DNA from: Candidatus Allochristensenella caecavium
GTDB lineage: Bacteria; Bacillota; Clostridia; Christensenellales; QAND01
Direction of reading: 5' to 3'
Assembly (NCBI GenBank): GCA_904397865.1
Contig: CAJFOS010000003.1
Location: 62,001-126,000, forward strand
DNA: 64,000 bases
Part shown: positions 8,618-17,334 of the stretch, piece by piece
Layout: each line of letters opens with the position of its first letter
How positions within the stretch are numbered: position 1 is the first letter of the stretch
Notes under the pieces: model-generated
Databases searched by the model: none
Told to the model about the DNA's origin: nothing
Seen by the model: the letters and a program-made list of their open reading frames with translations, nothing else
Position numbers and translations under genes: made by a program

Positions 8618-11254
8618 ATGGAAAAACCCTGGCATTCGCTTTCCAGCGAACGCGCCGCACAAACGCTCCATAGCCCCGAACAGGGCCTGACACAGGAGCG
8701 TGCCGCCGAACTGCTGTCCGAAGGGCCGAATGAATTGGCGCACAAAAAAGGCAAGACGACCTTCCAGCTGTTTATGGACCAGATGAAGGACTTTATGATT
8801 ATTGTCCTGCTGATTGCCGCCGTTATTTCCGGTGTGATGGGAGAGGTCATTGATGCCTGCGTGATTGTGTTCATCGTCTTGCTGAATGCAGTCATCGGCG
8901 TGGTGCAGGAGAAAAAGGCGGAATCCTCGCTGGCTGCCTTGCAGCAGATGAGTGCGCCCACGGCCAAGGTCATACGTGACGGACAAGAGATGAACATCCC
9001 TGCCCGCGACCTTGTGCCGGGTGACCGCGTCTTGTTGGAAGCAGGAGACCGTGTGCCGGCTGACCTGCGACTGACGCAGACGGTTAACCTGAAGATTCAG
9101 GAAGCTGCACTGACTGGTGAATCCCTGCCGGTGGAAAAGGATGCTTGTGCAGAACTGGCTGAAGACGCCGCCCTGGGTGACCGCATCAATATGGCGTATT
9201 CCAGCAGTGTAGTGACCTATGGCCGCGGTGCGGGCATCGTGGCTGCCACGGGTATGCAAACAGAGGTGGGCCGGATTGCCGACATGCTCATGCAGGAGGG
9301 GGACCGTCAGACGCCTTTACAGAAAAAGCTGGACCAGCTGGGTAAAATCCTGGCGATTGCGGCGCTGGGCATTTGCGTAGTGATGTTCTTTGTCGGGCTG
9401 CTGTATGGGAAGCCGTTTTTTGAAATGTTCATGACAGCTGTCTCGCTGGCGGTTGCGGCGATTCCGGAAGGGTTGCCCGCCATTGCAACGATTGTGCTGG
9501 CGTTGAGTGTGCAGCGCATGGTCAAGCGCAATGCGATTGTCCGTCATCTGCCGGCGGTGGAAACACTGGGCAGCGCGACGGTTATCTGTTCGGATAAGAC
9601 TGGCACGTTGACGCAAAACCGCATGCAGGTCAAGGCGTTGTTCTACAACGGCCAACAGAAGGAGATTGAACAGGCGCAGGCGGAGGATGCCTTTGCCAAA
9701 ACCCTGCTTTTGCAGGATTGTGCCCTCTGTAATGACGCCCGCTATACCATGCAGGATGGAGCCAGCACAGCCATCGGGGACCCGACGGAAATTGCACTGG
9801 TGGATATCGCAAGGGATTTGGGGCTGGACAAAACCGAACTGGACCAGCAATTGCCGCGGGTAGCGGAGCTGCCGTTTGATTCCGACCGGAAATTGATGTC
9901 CACCGTGCATGATGTGGATGGGAAGCTGCGCGTGTATGTCAAAGGGGCGGTGGATATCTTACTGGCCCGCTGTCAGGGTATCTTGGTGGACGACCAGCCG
10001 GTGGAACTGACAGACGCACATCGCCAAACCGTACAGGAAAGCAACGATGCCATGGCGCGCCAAGCCTTGCGGGTTTTGGGCATGGCATATAAAGAAATCG
10101 ACGCGGTTCCCGCTAAAGAAGAGATGCCGTCTTTGGAACAGGGACTGACGTTTATTGGCATGACTGGCATGATTGACCCGCCGCGCGAAGAAGCACGCGA
10201 TGCGGTAAAAACCTGCCGTCGTGCAGGTATTCGTCCGGTGATGATTACGGGCGACCATAAAACCACGGCCGTGGCCATTGCGGAAAGCTTGGATATTTTG
10301 CGGCCGGATGACCTGGCTATCACGGGTGCCGAATTGGATTTGATGAGCGATGAGGAGCTGACGGAAAAGGTAGACCACATTTCCGTTTATGCCCGGATTT
10401 CCCCTGAACACAAGGTGCGTATTGTCAACGCCTGGCAGAACAAGGGACATATTGTGGCAATGACCGGTGACGGCGTCAACGACGCGCCCGCGCTGAAAAA
10501 TGCGGATATCGGCTGTGCGATGGGCATTGTGGGCACGGAAGTGGCCAAGGAAGCAGCGGATATTATACTGACGGATGATAACTTCGCCACCGTGGTTTCC
10601 GCCGTAGAAGAAGGACGCCGTATTTATGATAATATCCTCAAAGCCATTCAGTTCCTGCTATCCTGTAATGTGGGTGAAATTGTCACGCTGTTTGTCGCTA
10701 CACTGCTGAACTGGGCCGAACCGTTGCTGCCGGTACACATCCTATGGGTAAACCTCGTGACGGACAGTCTGCCGGCGTTGGGACTTGGAGTAGACCCTGC
10801 GGTTAAGTCCATCATGGACCGCAAAGCGCATGTCACCAAGAGCTTATTTACCAAAGGGATGGTGTGGCGCGTGTGCTATCAGGGCATAATGATTGGCGGC
10901 TTGACGTTGGCTGCGTTTATGCTTGGCCAGAGCGCAGGCGAAGAGGTTGCACGCACGATGGCGTTCGCGGTGCTGGCGTTCAGCCAGCTGGTGCACGCCT
11001 ATAATGTGCGTTCGGCACGTTACAGTGCCCTGACGGGCGCCGTGGGCCACAACAAATACCTGGTAGGCGCTACGCTGATTTCCATGACGTTGATGCTCGT
11101 TGTGCTGCTCATCCCCGGCCTGGAAATCATCTTTGAAACGGTACCGCTGAGTCTGACGCAGTGGCTGTCTGTGATTGGTCTGTCACTGTTGCCGATAGTG
11201 ATTGTTGAATTGTTCAAGGCGTTGAATCTCAATGGCGCCAAGCATGAAGACTGA
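8618..11254 (+). CDS. P2A-type cation-transporting ATPase (Ca2+/Mn2+)
   Basis: An 878-residue P-type ATPase that pumps a divalent cation out of the cell. It has the N-terminal cation ATPase domain, actuator TGES (ALTGESLPVEKD), membrane motif AIPEGLPAIATIVLALSVQR, the phosphorylation site CSDKTGTLTQN, hinge TGDGVNDAPALKNADIG and the TM6 site NLVTDSLPALGLGVDP, as in SERCA-like pumps. Length is complete. Control by a manganese riboswitch suggests that Mn2+ export is its main role here, though family members also carry Ca2+. The RBS is AAGGAGG. Confidence 0.93.
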   Translation: MEKPWHSLSSERAAQTLHSPEQGLTQERAAELLSEGPNELAHKKGKTTFQLFMDQMKDFMIIVLLIAAVISGVMGEVIDACVIVFIVLLNAVIGVVQEKKAESSLAALQQMSAPTAKVIRDGQEMNIPARDLVPGDRVLLEAGDRVPADLRLTQTVNLKIQEAALTGESLPVEKDACAELAEDAALGDRINMAYSSSVVTYGRGAGIVAATGMQTEVGRIADMLMQEGDRQTPLQKKLDQLGKILAIAALGICVVMFFVGLLYGKPFFEMFMTAVSLAVAAIPEGLPAIATIVLALSVQRMVKRNAIVRHLPAVETLGSATVICSDKTGTLTQNRMQVKALFYNGQQKEIEQAQAEDAFAKTLLLQDCALCNDARYTMQDGASTAIGDPTEIALVDIARDLGLDKTELDQQLPRVAELPFDSDRKLMSTVHDVDGKLRVYVKGAVDILLARCQGILVDDQPVELTDAHRQTVQESNDAMARQALRVLGMAYKEIDAVPAKEEMPSLEQGLTFIGMTGMIDPPREEARDAVKTCRRAGIRPVMITGDHKTTAVAIAESLDILRPDDLAITGAELDLMSDEELTEKVDHISVYARISPEHKVRIVNAWQNKGHIVAMTGDGVNDAPALKNADIGCAMGIVGTEVAKEAADIILTDDNFATVVSAVEEGRRIYDNILKAIQFLLSCNVGEIVTLFVATLLNWAEPLLPVHILWVNLVTDSLPALGLGVDPAVKSIMDRKAHVTKSLFTKGMVWRVCYQGIMIGGLTLAAFMLGQSAGEEVARTMAFAVLAFSQLVHAYNVRSARYSALTGAVGHNKYLVGATLISMTLMLVVLLIPGLEIIFETVPLSLTQWLSVIGLSLLPIVIVELFKALNLNGAKHED

Positions 11255-11290
11255 TGCCATAACCGCCCGCCATGTGGGGCGATAAGCGCT

Positions 11291-11322
11291 GTACAGCCCC
11301 TGTAATAACACAGGGGCTGTAC
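11291..11322 (+). terminator. hairpin after the cation ATPase (weak terminator candidate)
   Basis: A perfect 13-bp stem (11291-11303 with 11310-11322, loop AATAAC) follows the ATPase stop by 37 bases. It lacks a U tract (GTTGTTAAC follows), so it may act as an mRNA 3' stabiliser before the strong terminator at 11360. Confidence 0.5.
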
Positions 11323-11359
11323 GTTGTTAACAAGCAAGATTGAGCGATTGATTTGGAAG

Positions 11360-11412
11360 AAAAAGGAAGGGGCCAATACCTGTACATAGGTATTGGCCCC
11401 TTCCTTTTTCTA
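11360..11412. terminator. strong bidirectional terminator
   Basis: A perfect 22-bp stem (11360-11381 with 11388-11409, loop GTACAT) has T-rich tracts on both strands. It ends the ATPase transcript. Confidence 0.85.
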
Positions 11413-11874
11413 TTAAATTGAACAGGGAACCGATACGATATTCAGTCATTTTTCGACCTAAAAACACATGAACTTCCAATGTATTTAACCCGCTCTTTTT
11501 TCTGGGCTGCAAGGCGTTTGTGCGGATATACATCCCCGTTTGTTCAGTGGTGAGGCGGTGGATAAAACACATTCCATTTCGACTGCACAGGGCCGTCAAC
11601 GACAAAAGTTGGTGTACTAATTGTACCGGAACGCATGCTAGGATAAACCAAGGAAAAAGAGGAGAAACAGCCCTTTACCCCAGGTGATAAAAACAGATGC
11701 GCAGAGCATATATTGCGTATAAATAAGGGCTGTATATGCGTTTCACTTCATAGGGTTTTATGCGGGGCGAAATACCGCCGGAAGAAGAGAACAAACAGCG
11801 GCAGGGAAGGAAAAGGGTCAATCAATCGATTGCCGCAAACCGAGCTGGACCGAAGGACATGACGAGGTGTTTGG
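11413..11874. other. non-coding gap before the sugar locus
   Basis: No gene is convincing here. Arms ACAGCCCTT (near 11670) and AAGGGCTGT (near 11725) could pair around a loop of about 47 bases that holds a smaller GCGCA/TGCGT pair. This may be the 5' leader of the regulator gene at 11875. No known riboswitch was recognised. Confidence 0.4.
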
Positions 11875-14001
11875 ATGGATCTCAATAACAGACGCATTAA
11901 AATATTGACTTCTCTTTTGAATGCGGAAACAGGAGTATCCTTGACGGATTTATCCAAACAGTTTGGCGTAACCAAGCGTATGCTCAGCTATGACATTGAG
12001 GAAATCAATGCCTGGCTGAAAATGGAAAAAATGGGCGTCATTAAGGTATATAAGGGCATCGCCCAATTACAGAGCCGGCAGCGGGAGGAGCTTCGATGGA
12101 AGGGGAAAGCCCATCAGGAATATCGTTTTTCCGTCGATGAACGGCAGCGTACGGAATATTTGCACATCACGCTCTGTGCCGAGCGGACCACATCGCAGGA
12201 TTTTTGTCTGTTTTTCGATGTCAGCGCAAATACGATTTTTACCGATATCAAGGCCCTGAAAGCCATGCTGAAGGGGAAGGAATTGGTATTGCACAGCACG
12301 AACAAGGAGGGCTACGTCATCCAGGGGCCGGAAGAGATTATCCGCCGGCTGATTGGTGAGGCCTACAACGTATTGACGGTTGAATACCCGCGTAAAATGC
12401 TGCATCTGCTTGTACAGGAATCGCTGGAGACGCTTGTGGGAGAAGACCTGGACTTTTTTGCGCTGGTATTCGCGGCCATCCGCGAATTTGAACGGCGGAT
12501 GAACACCAAACTGCTGACGGTGGATATCGATTATCTAATCACCATGCTGTTGGTTGTACATATACGTAACCTCAAAGGGTTCCGACTGATTATGCCGCCG
12601 CAGGAGCAGGAAGCGCTCCGTAAGACCAGGGAATACCAGGCGGTCAAGGCGATTATGAACAAGCTGGAAAAGGATGGCATTGTGCTGGCGGAGAGCGAAG
12701 CGTTTTATATAACATCCCTGTTCCTCTGCGCCAAGAATTTTGACAGCACCACACCGGAGGTAGAAGACGCCTACATCCGCGATTTTACCCAGAAACTGAT
12801 TCACCAATATGAACGGATTACCTGTACGCAATTTTCTGAAGAGGAGTATTTGAAAAACCGGCTGTATCTGCATATCCGTTCCATGTACTATCGCCTCAAA
12901 TACAGCGTGCCTGTTGAAAATAAACTTTTACCACAAATCCGCGAGATGTATGCCGAAGATTATCGATATACACAGCGCGCGTTGCAGAACATCGGCGGGA
13001 AAATCGCCCGTTCCATCACAGAAGAAGAGACCGCTTTTCTATGTACGTATATGATTAGCTCGTTCAACATTCCGGATGCGCCGCAGAGACCACCGCGCAA
13101 CCGTGTTCTGATTATCTGCGATGCAGGAGTGGCCTCCGCTGTGTTGCTGCACGAACAGCTGATTCGCCTGATTGGCAACGTCTATTCATACGACATTGTA
13201 CCGGCGTTTGTTGTAACGCCCAAGAGCCTAAACGAGTACGACTTGATTATTTCAACAGTTCAATTGGAGATAAAGAACGAATCCACGATTATCACCGGTT
13301 CCACCCTATCCGCCCAGGACCAGAAGCGCATTTTGATGATTATGGGCGAAAAGGAAACCGCTGGCACGGGGCAGTCAAAACCAGGAGATATTCTGTCCGT
13401 GGTCCGCAAACACGCCGTGATTCAGGATGAAGACGAACTGTACATGGACCTGGTACGCATGCAGCTCAACGGGCATTTGGCGAACCAAACGCCCCCCAAT
13501 ACGGAATTCCCGGCGCTGCTGGCAGGGCAAAACGCCGTGCAGTTCATCCAGCAGCCGGCAACAGCCGAGCAACAGCTGTGGCAGGCGGCGGAGCCGTTAT
13601 TGCTGCGGGAAGAAAATTGCGCCCAAGCCGTCCGGCAAATGTGGACGCATATACAAACGGATGGTTCCATTTACGAAATAGCGCCGCAGGTGGGATTGGA
13701 GTTCTTTCGGTCACCGGAGAATAAAATGGGCGTCAGTTTCCTGGTTTTTGCACAGGAACCTTTACGGTTTGGCCGGCAGGATATCCGGGTGCTCATCACC
13801 TTGTCCTGTGTGGGAAACAGTTTGCACCACCGGTTACTTGGCTATTTATATAAGTTTTTTGGCAAGCGCACAAATGTAAGAAAGCTTTTGCATACACAGG
13901 ACGCCCAGACTGCCAAGCGTCTGCTCATTGACCAGTATCAAGTCTGGGCAGCACAGGGACTTTGCTGTGAAGAAAAAGACAACGAACCAACACGCGGATG
14001 A
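11875..14001 (+). CDS. PRD-containing transcriptional regulator with PTS EIIB- and EIIA-like domains
   Basis: A 708-residue regulator of the ManR/MtlR/LicR type that probably activates the PTS locus just downstream. Residues 1-60 are a helix-turn-helix (VSLTDLSKQFGVTKRMLSYDIEEIN). Two PRD modules follow, with candidate histidines in VVHIRN and LYLHIRSMYYRLKY. Next is an EIIB-like domain with cysteine in LIICDAGVASA (near residue 420) and an EIIA-like C-terminal domain. Where EIIA domains of this type carry Pro-His, this one reads APQVG, so the active histidine seems lost. Effector sugar is unknown. Confidence 0.85.
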   Translation: MDLNNRRIKILTSLLNAETGVSLTDLSKQFGVTKRMLSYDIEEINAWLKMEKMGVIKVYKGIAQLQSRQREELRWKGKAHQEYRFSVDERQRTEYLHITLCAERTTSQDFCLFFDVSANTIFTDIKALKAMLKGKELVLHSTNKEGYVIQGPEEIIRRLIGEAYNVLTVEYPRKMLHLLVQESLETLVGEDLDFFALVFAAIREFERRMNTKLLTVDIDYLITMLLVVHIRNLKGFRLIMPPQEQEALRKTREYQAVKAIMNKLEKDGIVLAESEAFYITSLFLCAKNFDSTTPEVEDAYIRDFTQKLIHQYERITCTQFSEEEYLKNRLYLHIRSMYYRLKYSVPVENKLLPQIREMYAEDYRYTQRALQNIGGKIARSITEEETAFLCTYMISSFNIPDAPQRPPRNRVLIICDAGVASAVLLHEQLIRLIGNVYSYDIVPAFVVTPKSLNEYDLIISTVQLEIKNESTIITGSTLSAQDQKRILMIMGEKETAGTGQSKPGDILSVVRKHAVIQDEDELYMDLVRMQLNGHLANQTPPNTEFPALLAGQNAVQFIQQPATAEQQLWQAAEPLLLREENCAQAVRQMWTHIQTDGSIYEIAPQVGLEFFRSPENKMGVSFLVFAQEPLRFGRQDIRVLITLSCVGNSLHHRLLGYLYKFFGKRTNVRKLLHTQDAQTAKRLLIDQYQVWAAQGLCCEEKDNEPTRG

Positions 14002-14289
14002 CAATTGCTCTACAGGCCCTTTTTTACCAAGGGGAGGAGAAGGATATTTAGTTTGGAACGGAAGGAGGGAAGGACAGGGTTCATCAGCTGAACGCAGGGT
14101 GTTGAAACGATAGCGAAAACGATGCAGGACACCCGGCTTCCGTCGGCTGGCGGCTGATGCAAACCCAAGCGGCCACCGGAGATACGTGAACATCCCTGGT
14201 GGTGCGAGCAACGCCAGCATGCAAATCATCCATATGCATATCCATCTCTGCAAACGACTGGCATGCGAACAGACAGGAGGAGAACGACG
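14002..14289. other. 288-base leader before the PTS operon
   Basis: No gene is seen. A hairpin CTGGTG...GCCAG lies near 14197-14218. I looked for a sigma-54 promoter (GG-N10-GC), common for mannose-type PTS operons, and found no clear one. Confidence 0.3.
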
Positions 14290-15126
14290 ATGCTGGTTTC
14301 TATGGAAAAGGTATTGAACAAAGCAGCTGCGCAAGGTTATGGGGTGGTGGCTCCCAATGTGTATAATGCAGCGACGGTTGAAGCCGCATTTCAAGCGGCG
14401 GATGAATTTCAGTCGCCACTGATAATGGATGTTTATGATGAACTGGACATTGAAAAAATTGCGGATGCGGTCCAATTTTTCAGCAAACGGTACGCGCATA
14501 TAGCCACTGTATTGAATTTGGACCACAGCAAAACGTACGAGGTAGCGGTGCGGGCTATCCGATGTGGCTTCACATCCATCATGGCGGACCGTTCCAGTCT
14601 CGCGTTTGAAGAGAACGTACGCCAGGTGGCGGAAATCGTAAAGATGGCGCACGCCGTCGGGGTGTCTGTGGAGGCGGAATTGGGACACGTCGGGCAGGGT
14701 GTGCAGTATGCCCAGGACCGTGATGCTGGCCTGACGCGTGTGGAAGAAGCGCAAACGTACATCGAACGCACGCAGGTGGACGCGCTGGCCGTTGCCGTTG
14801 GCACGGCGCACGGGCGCTATGTGGGAACGCCATCTCTGGATTTTGAACGGCTGGCGGACTTGAAAAAAAGATGCAGCGTTCCGCTGGTGCTTCACGGAGG
14901 GTCTTCTTCCGGCGATGCAAATCTCAAAAAAGCCGTGGAGACGGGTATCTCCAAAGTAAACATAGGCACCGATTTGCGGACGGCGGGCGCCGCGGCCGTG
15001 ACCGAATATCTGCAGGGGTGCGAATATCCGGACTATGTGAAGATGATAGAGGCCGGGCAGGTAGGCTACAAAGAGATGATTCAACATTATATGACGCTGT
15101 TCGGGAGCAAGGGAAAAAACGAATAA
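14290..15126 (+). CDS. class II ketose-bisphosphate aldolase (FbaA/GatY-like)
   Basis: A zinc-dependent aldolase of 278 residues that would split a ketose bisphosphate or related sugar phosphate into dihydroxyacetone phosphate and an aldehyde. Seen are zinc-binding histidines in LNLDHSK and LVLHGGSSSG, EAELGHVG, AVGTAHGRY and the C-terminal INIGTD-like KVNIGTDLR. ATG 14290 is chosen for its AGGAGG site, although the frame is open from 14263. It is the first enzyme gene of the PTS locus. The exact substrate (fructose, tagatose or other) is not determinable. Confidence 0.88.
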   Translation: MLVSMEKVLNKAAAQGYGVVAPNVYNAATVEAAFQAADEFQSPLIMDVYDELDIEKIADAVQFFSKRYAHIATVLNLDHSKTYEVAVRAIRCGFTSIMADRSSLAFEENVRQVAEIVKMAHAVGVSVEAELGHVGQGVQYAQDRDAGLTRVEEAQTYIERTQVDALAVAVGTAHGRYVGTPSLDFERLADLKKRCSVPLVLHGGSSSGDANLKKAVETGISKVNIGTDLRTAGAAAVTEYLQGCEYPDYVKMIEAGQVGYKEMIQHYMTLFGSKGKNE

Positions 15127-15145
15127 GCCAGTAAGGAGGTTTTGT

Positions 15146-15193
15146 ATGTGGCAGAACATACGAAGTGAAGGTCGAGGTGGTAAACGTTGGTAA
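15146..15193 (+). CDS. possible 15-codon leader ORF overlapping the EIIA start
   Basis: ATG at 15146 follows TAAGGAGG by 7 bases and encodes MWQNIRSEGRGGKRW before a stop at 15191-15193. That stop overlaps the TTG start of EIIA at 15187. It would allow translational coupling. It may also be chance; no homologue is known to me. Confidence 0.35.
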   Translation: MWQNIRSEGRGGKRW

Positions 15194-15636
15194 TCAATTG
15201 CCCTCATGAAATCGTGCCGGATTTGGCGGGTATCATCGTGCTCAGCCACGGTCCGCTGTCGGGTGCGCTGGTTGAATCGGCCAAGCTGATTATCGGAGAT
15301 TCACCGAATATTGCTTCTTTATCGCTGGATTATGAGGACGACCCGTGTGAGTTTCGCGAGGAGTTTTTAAAAATTTATCATCGATTTCCGGAAGGCTCTC
15401 TGTTTTTGGTGGATATCAACGGAGGAACGCCGCTGAATCAGCTCTTATTCGCAATCCAGCAAGAAAAAAAGGAAATTTTGGCGCTCAGCGGAGCCAATTT
15501 ATCCATGCTGCTGGAAGCCATCTTTGCACGGAACATGGTGTCCGGCAAGGAACTGCTGCGGCAGATGGAAAGCATTGGGAAGGATGCCGTCATCAATGTA
15601 ACGGAATTGGCGGCCCGTAACTTTTCCGTCAAATAG
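15187..15636 (+). CDS. PTS mannose-family EIIA component
   Basis: A 149-residue cytoplasmic EIIA of the mannose (ManX) family that passes phosphate from HPr to EIIB. The phosphorylated histidine is His21 in IIVLSHGPLSGAL, and LFLVDINGGTPLNQ is the conserved second motif. The only starts in frame are TTG at 15187 (GAGGTGG about 6 bases upstream) or GTG at 15211, because the frame has a stop at 15181. The good Shine-Dalgarno site further up belongs to an out-of-frame mini-ORF. Confidence 0.88.
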   Translation: MVINCPHEIVPDLAGIIVLSHGPLSGALVESAKLIIGDSPNIASLSLDYEDDPCEFREEFLKIYHRFPEGSLFLVDINGGTPLNQLLFAIQQEKKEILALSGANLSMLLEAIFARNMVSGKELLRQMESIGKDAVINVTELAARNFSVK

Positions 15637-15687
15637 ACGGCCGCGTACGTCAAATGCACAAAAACGAGAAAAGGAGGAACCGTATTT

Positions 15688-17301
15688 ATGACACTTCTTG
15701 AAGCAATCTTACTGGGCGGAGTCTACTGGTTAAGCTCATTATACCTGGGCAACCTGTTGGAATCCTTTTTCCGCTTTCCGCTATGTAACGTACTTCTCGT
15801 TGGCCTGATTTTGGGCGACGTTCCGACTGCAATGGTAATTGGCGCTACGGTAATGCCTGCGTATCTGGCATTTATCAATGCCGGTAGTGTAGCCCCGGCC
15901 GACCAGGCTGCCGCGGGAATTATCCCGGCCGCTTGCGCGCTGGGTTACGGGATGAATCAGGATGTAGCCATCGCGCTTGCGGTGCCTGTATCGCTGTTGT
16001 TTGCTCAGCTGTGGACGCTGAACAAAACGCTGTACTCTTTCTGGAACCGCTATGCAGACCGCTGTGCGGAAAAACTGGATTTGAAAGGCATTGCGCTGGC
16101 ACATCTGTTATTCCCGGCGCTGCAGAAAATTGTCACGATGTGGCTGCCGATGACACTGCTGCTGTATTTTGGCGGCGGCTTGATGGCCAACGCCGCTTCG
16201 CTGCTGCCCGCTTCGGTGACGGCCGGGTTGAGCGTTGTCAGTAAGGCGATGCCGGCTATCGGTTTTGCAATGATTGTTAAGATGATTGGCAAGCCTTCGT
16301 TGATGCCGTTCTTCTTTGCCGGATATTTCTTTGTCCAGTATACGGGCGCCAGCACGATGATGGCGACCATGGTGGCCATTTTCATCGCCTTTTTGGATTA
16401 TCGGTATCATGGCCTGCGCGGTGAGGAAAACGAAGAGGGCCTGTTCTCCATGTTCAAACGCGACAAATCGCATGAGACGGCCAATCCGGGCCTTGTAACG
16501 CGTTCGGATATTAACAAGGTCTATAATCGCTGGTGGTTTACCGCCTTTATGACGGATGGATACGAACGTATGAAAGGGCTGTGCTTCTGTTATTCGATGC
16601 TGCCTGTATTGAAAAAAGTCTATGCAGACCGCCCGGAAGAACTCAAGGAAGCGTTGCGCCGCCACCTGTTATTCTACAACACGGAAGCAGCCATCGGCGG
16701 TACGCTGATTGCGGGGATTGTCACCTCCATGGAAGAACAAAAAGCACAGGGCGGAGACGTTCCGGAGGAAGCGATTATCAACGTCAAAAACTCTCTGATG
16801 GGCCCGTTTGCCGGCATTGGCGACACCATCAACTTGACCAACCTGCGCCCGTTGATTTTCTCGCTGTTTATCAGCTTTGGCTTGCAGGGCTATTGGTGGG
16901 CCGCGGTGGTACCGGTCGTGATTCTGGTTGCGATTACGCAATTTGAAGGCTATAACCTGATACGCATCGGCTATCGTCTGGGCACCCGTGCTGCCAGCAA
17001 CTTGCTGCAATCGGGTTCCATCCAGAAAATTATCCAGTTCTTCGGCGTGCTTGGCCTGTTTGCCATGGGTTCCATGTCCGCGTTGAACGTCAAAGCCACG
17101 CTCGGCATCATGATTCCGACCGGCGGCACGCCGCTGAATCTGCAAACCGGGCTGTTAGACCCCATTTTGCCTGGCCTGCCGGCACTGGTCATCGTGTTGT
17201 TGCTGTACCGTTATCTGAGCAAGGGCGGTAGTATGACCAAGGGCATGCTGGCGATGTTGGGCGCCACGTTTATTCTTGGGTTCTTCGGCATTCTGGTATA
17301 A
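15688..17301 (+). CDS. fused PTS mannose-family EIIC-EIID membrane protein
   Basis: A 537-residue protein combining two normally separate membrane subunits. Residues 1 to about 255 resemble EIIC (ManY), with LLVGLILGDVPTAMVIGATVMPAYL and several helices. A charged linker (GEENEEGLFSMFKRDKSH) leads into EIID (ManZ) from about residue 275, with NRWWFTAFMTDGYERMKGLCFCYSM split over its start and GPFAGIGDTINLTNLRP. Both parts look complete. The protein should form the sugar channel with EIIA and EIIB encoded on either side. RBS AAGGAGG. Confidence 0.9.
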   Translation: MTLLEAILLGGVYWLSSLYLGNLLESFFRFPLCNVLLVGLILGDVPTAMVIGATVMPAYLAFINAGSVAPADQAAAGIIPAACALGYGMNQDVAIALAVPVSLLFAQLWTLNKTLYSFWNRYADRCAEKLDLKGIALAHLLFPALQKIVTMWLPMTLLLYFGGGLMANAASLLPASVTAGLSVVSKAMPAIGFAMIVKMIGKPSLMPFFFAGYFFVQYTGASTMMATMVAIFIAFLDYRYHGLRGEENEEGLFSMFKRDKSHETANPGLVTRSDINKVYNRWWFTAFMTDGYERMKGLCFCYSMLPVLKKVYADRPEELKEALRRHLLFYNTEAAIGGTLIAGIVTSMEEQKAQGGDVPEEAIINVKNSLMGPFAGIGDTINLTNLRPLIFSLFISFGLQGYWWAAVVPVVILVAITQFEGYNLIRIGYRLGTRAASNLLQSGSIQKIIQFFGVLGLFAMGSMSALNVKATLGIMIPTGGTPLNLQTGLLDPILPGLPALVIVLLLYRYLSKGGSMTKGMLAMLGATFILGFFGILV

Positions 17302-17334
17302 GGAACCGGCCGGTCAAAGACGAAGGAGCTTACA

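Noticed and set aside
11327-11605. Open minus-strand frame of 92 codons after the cation ATPase
   Set aside because: It starts with TTG without a ribosome binding site and runs through a 22-bp terminator. Composition is protein-like but I recognise no family.
14002-14289. Sigma-54 promoter for the PTS operon
   Set aside because: No convincing GG-N10-GC element was found, and the regulator has no sigma-54-activating AAA domain.
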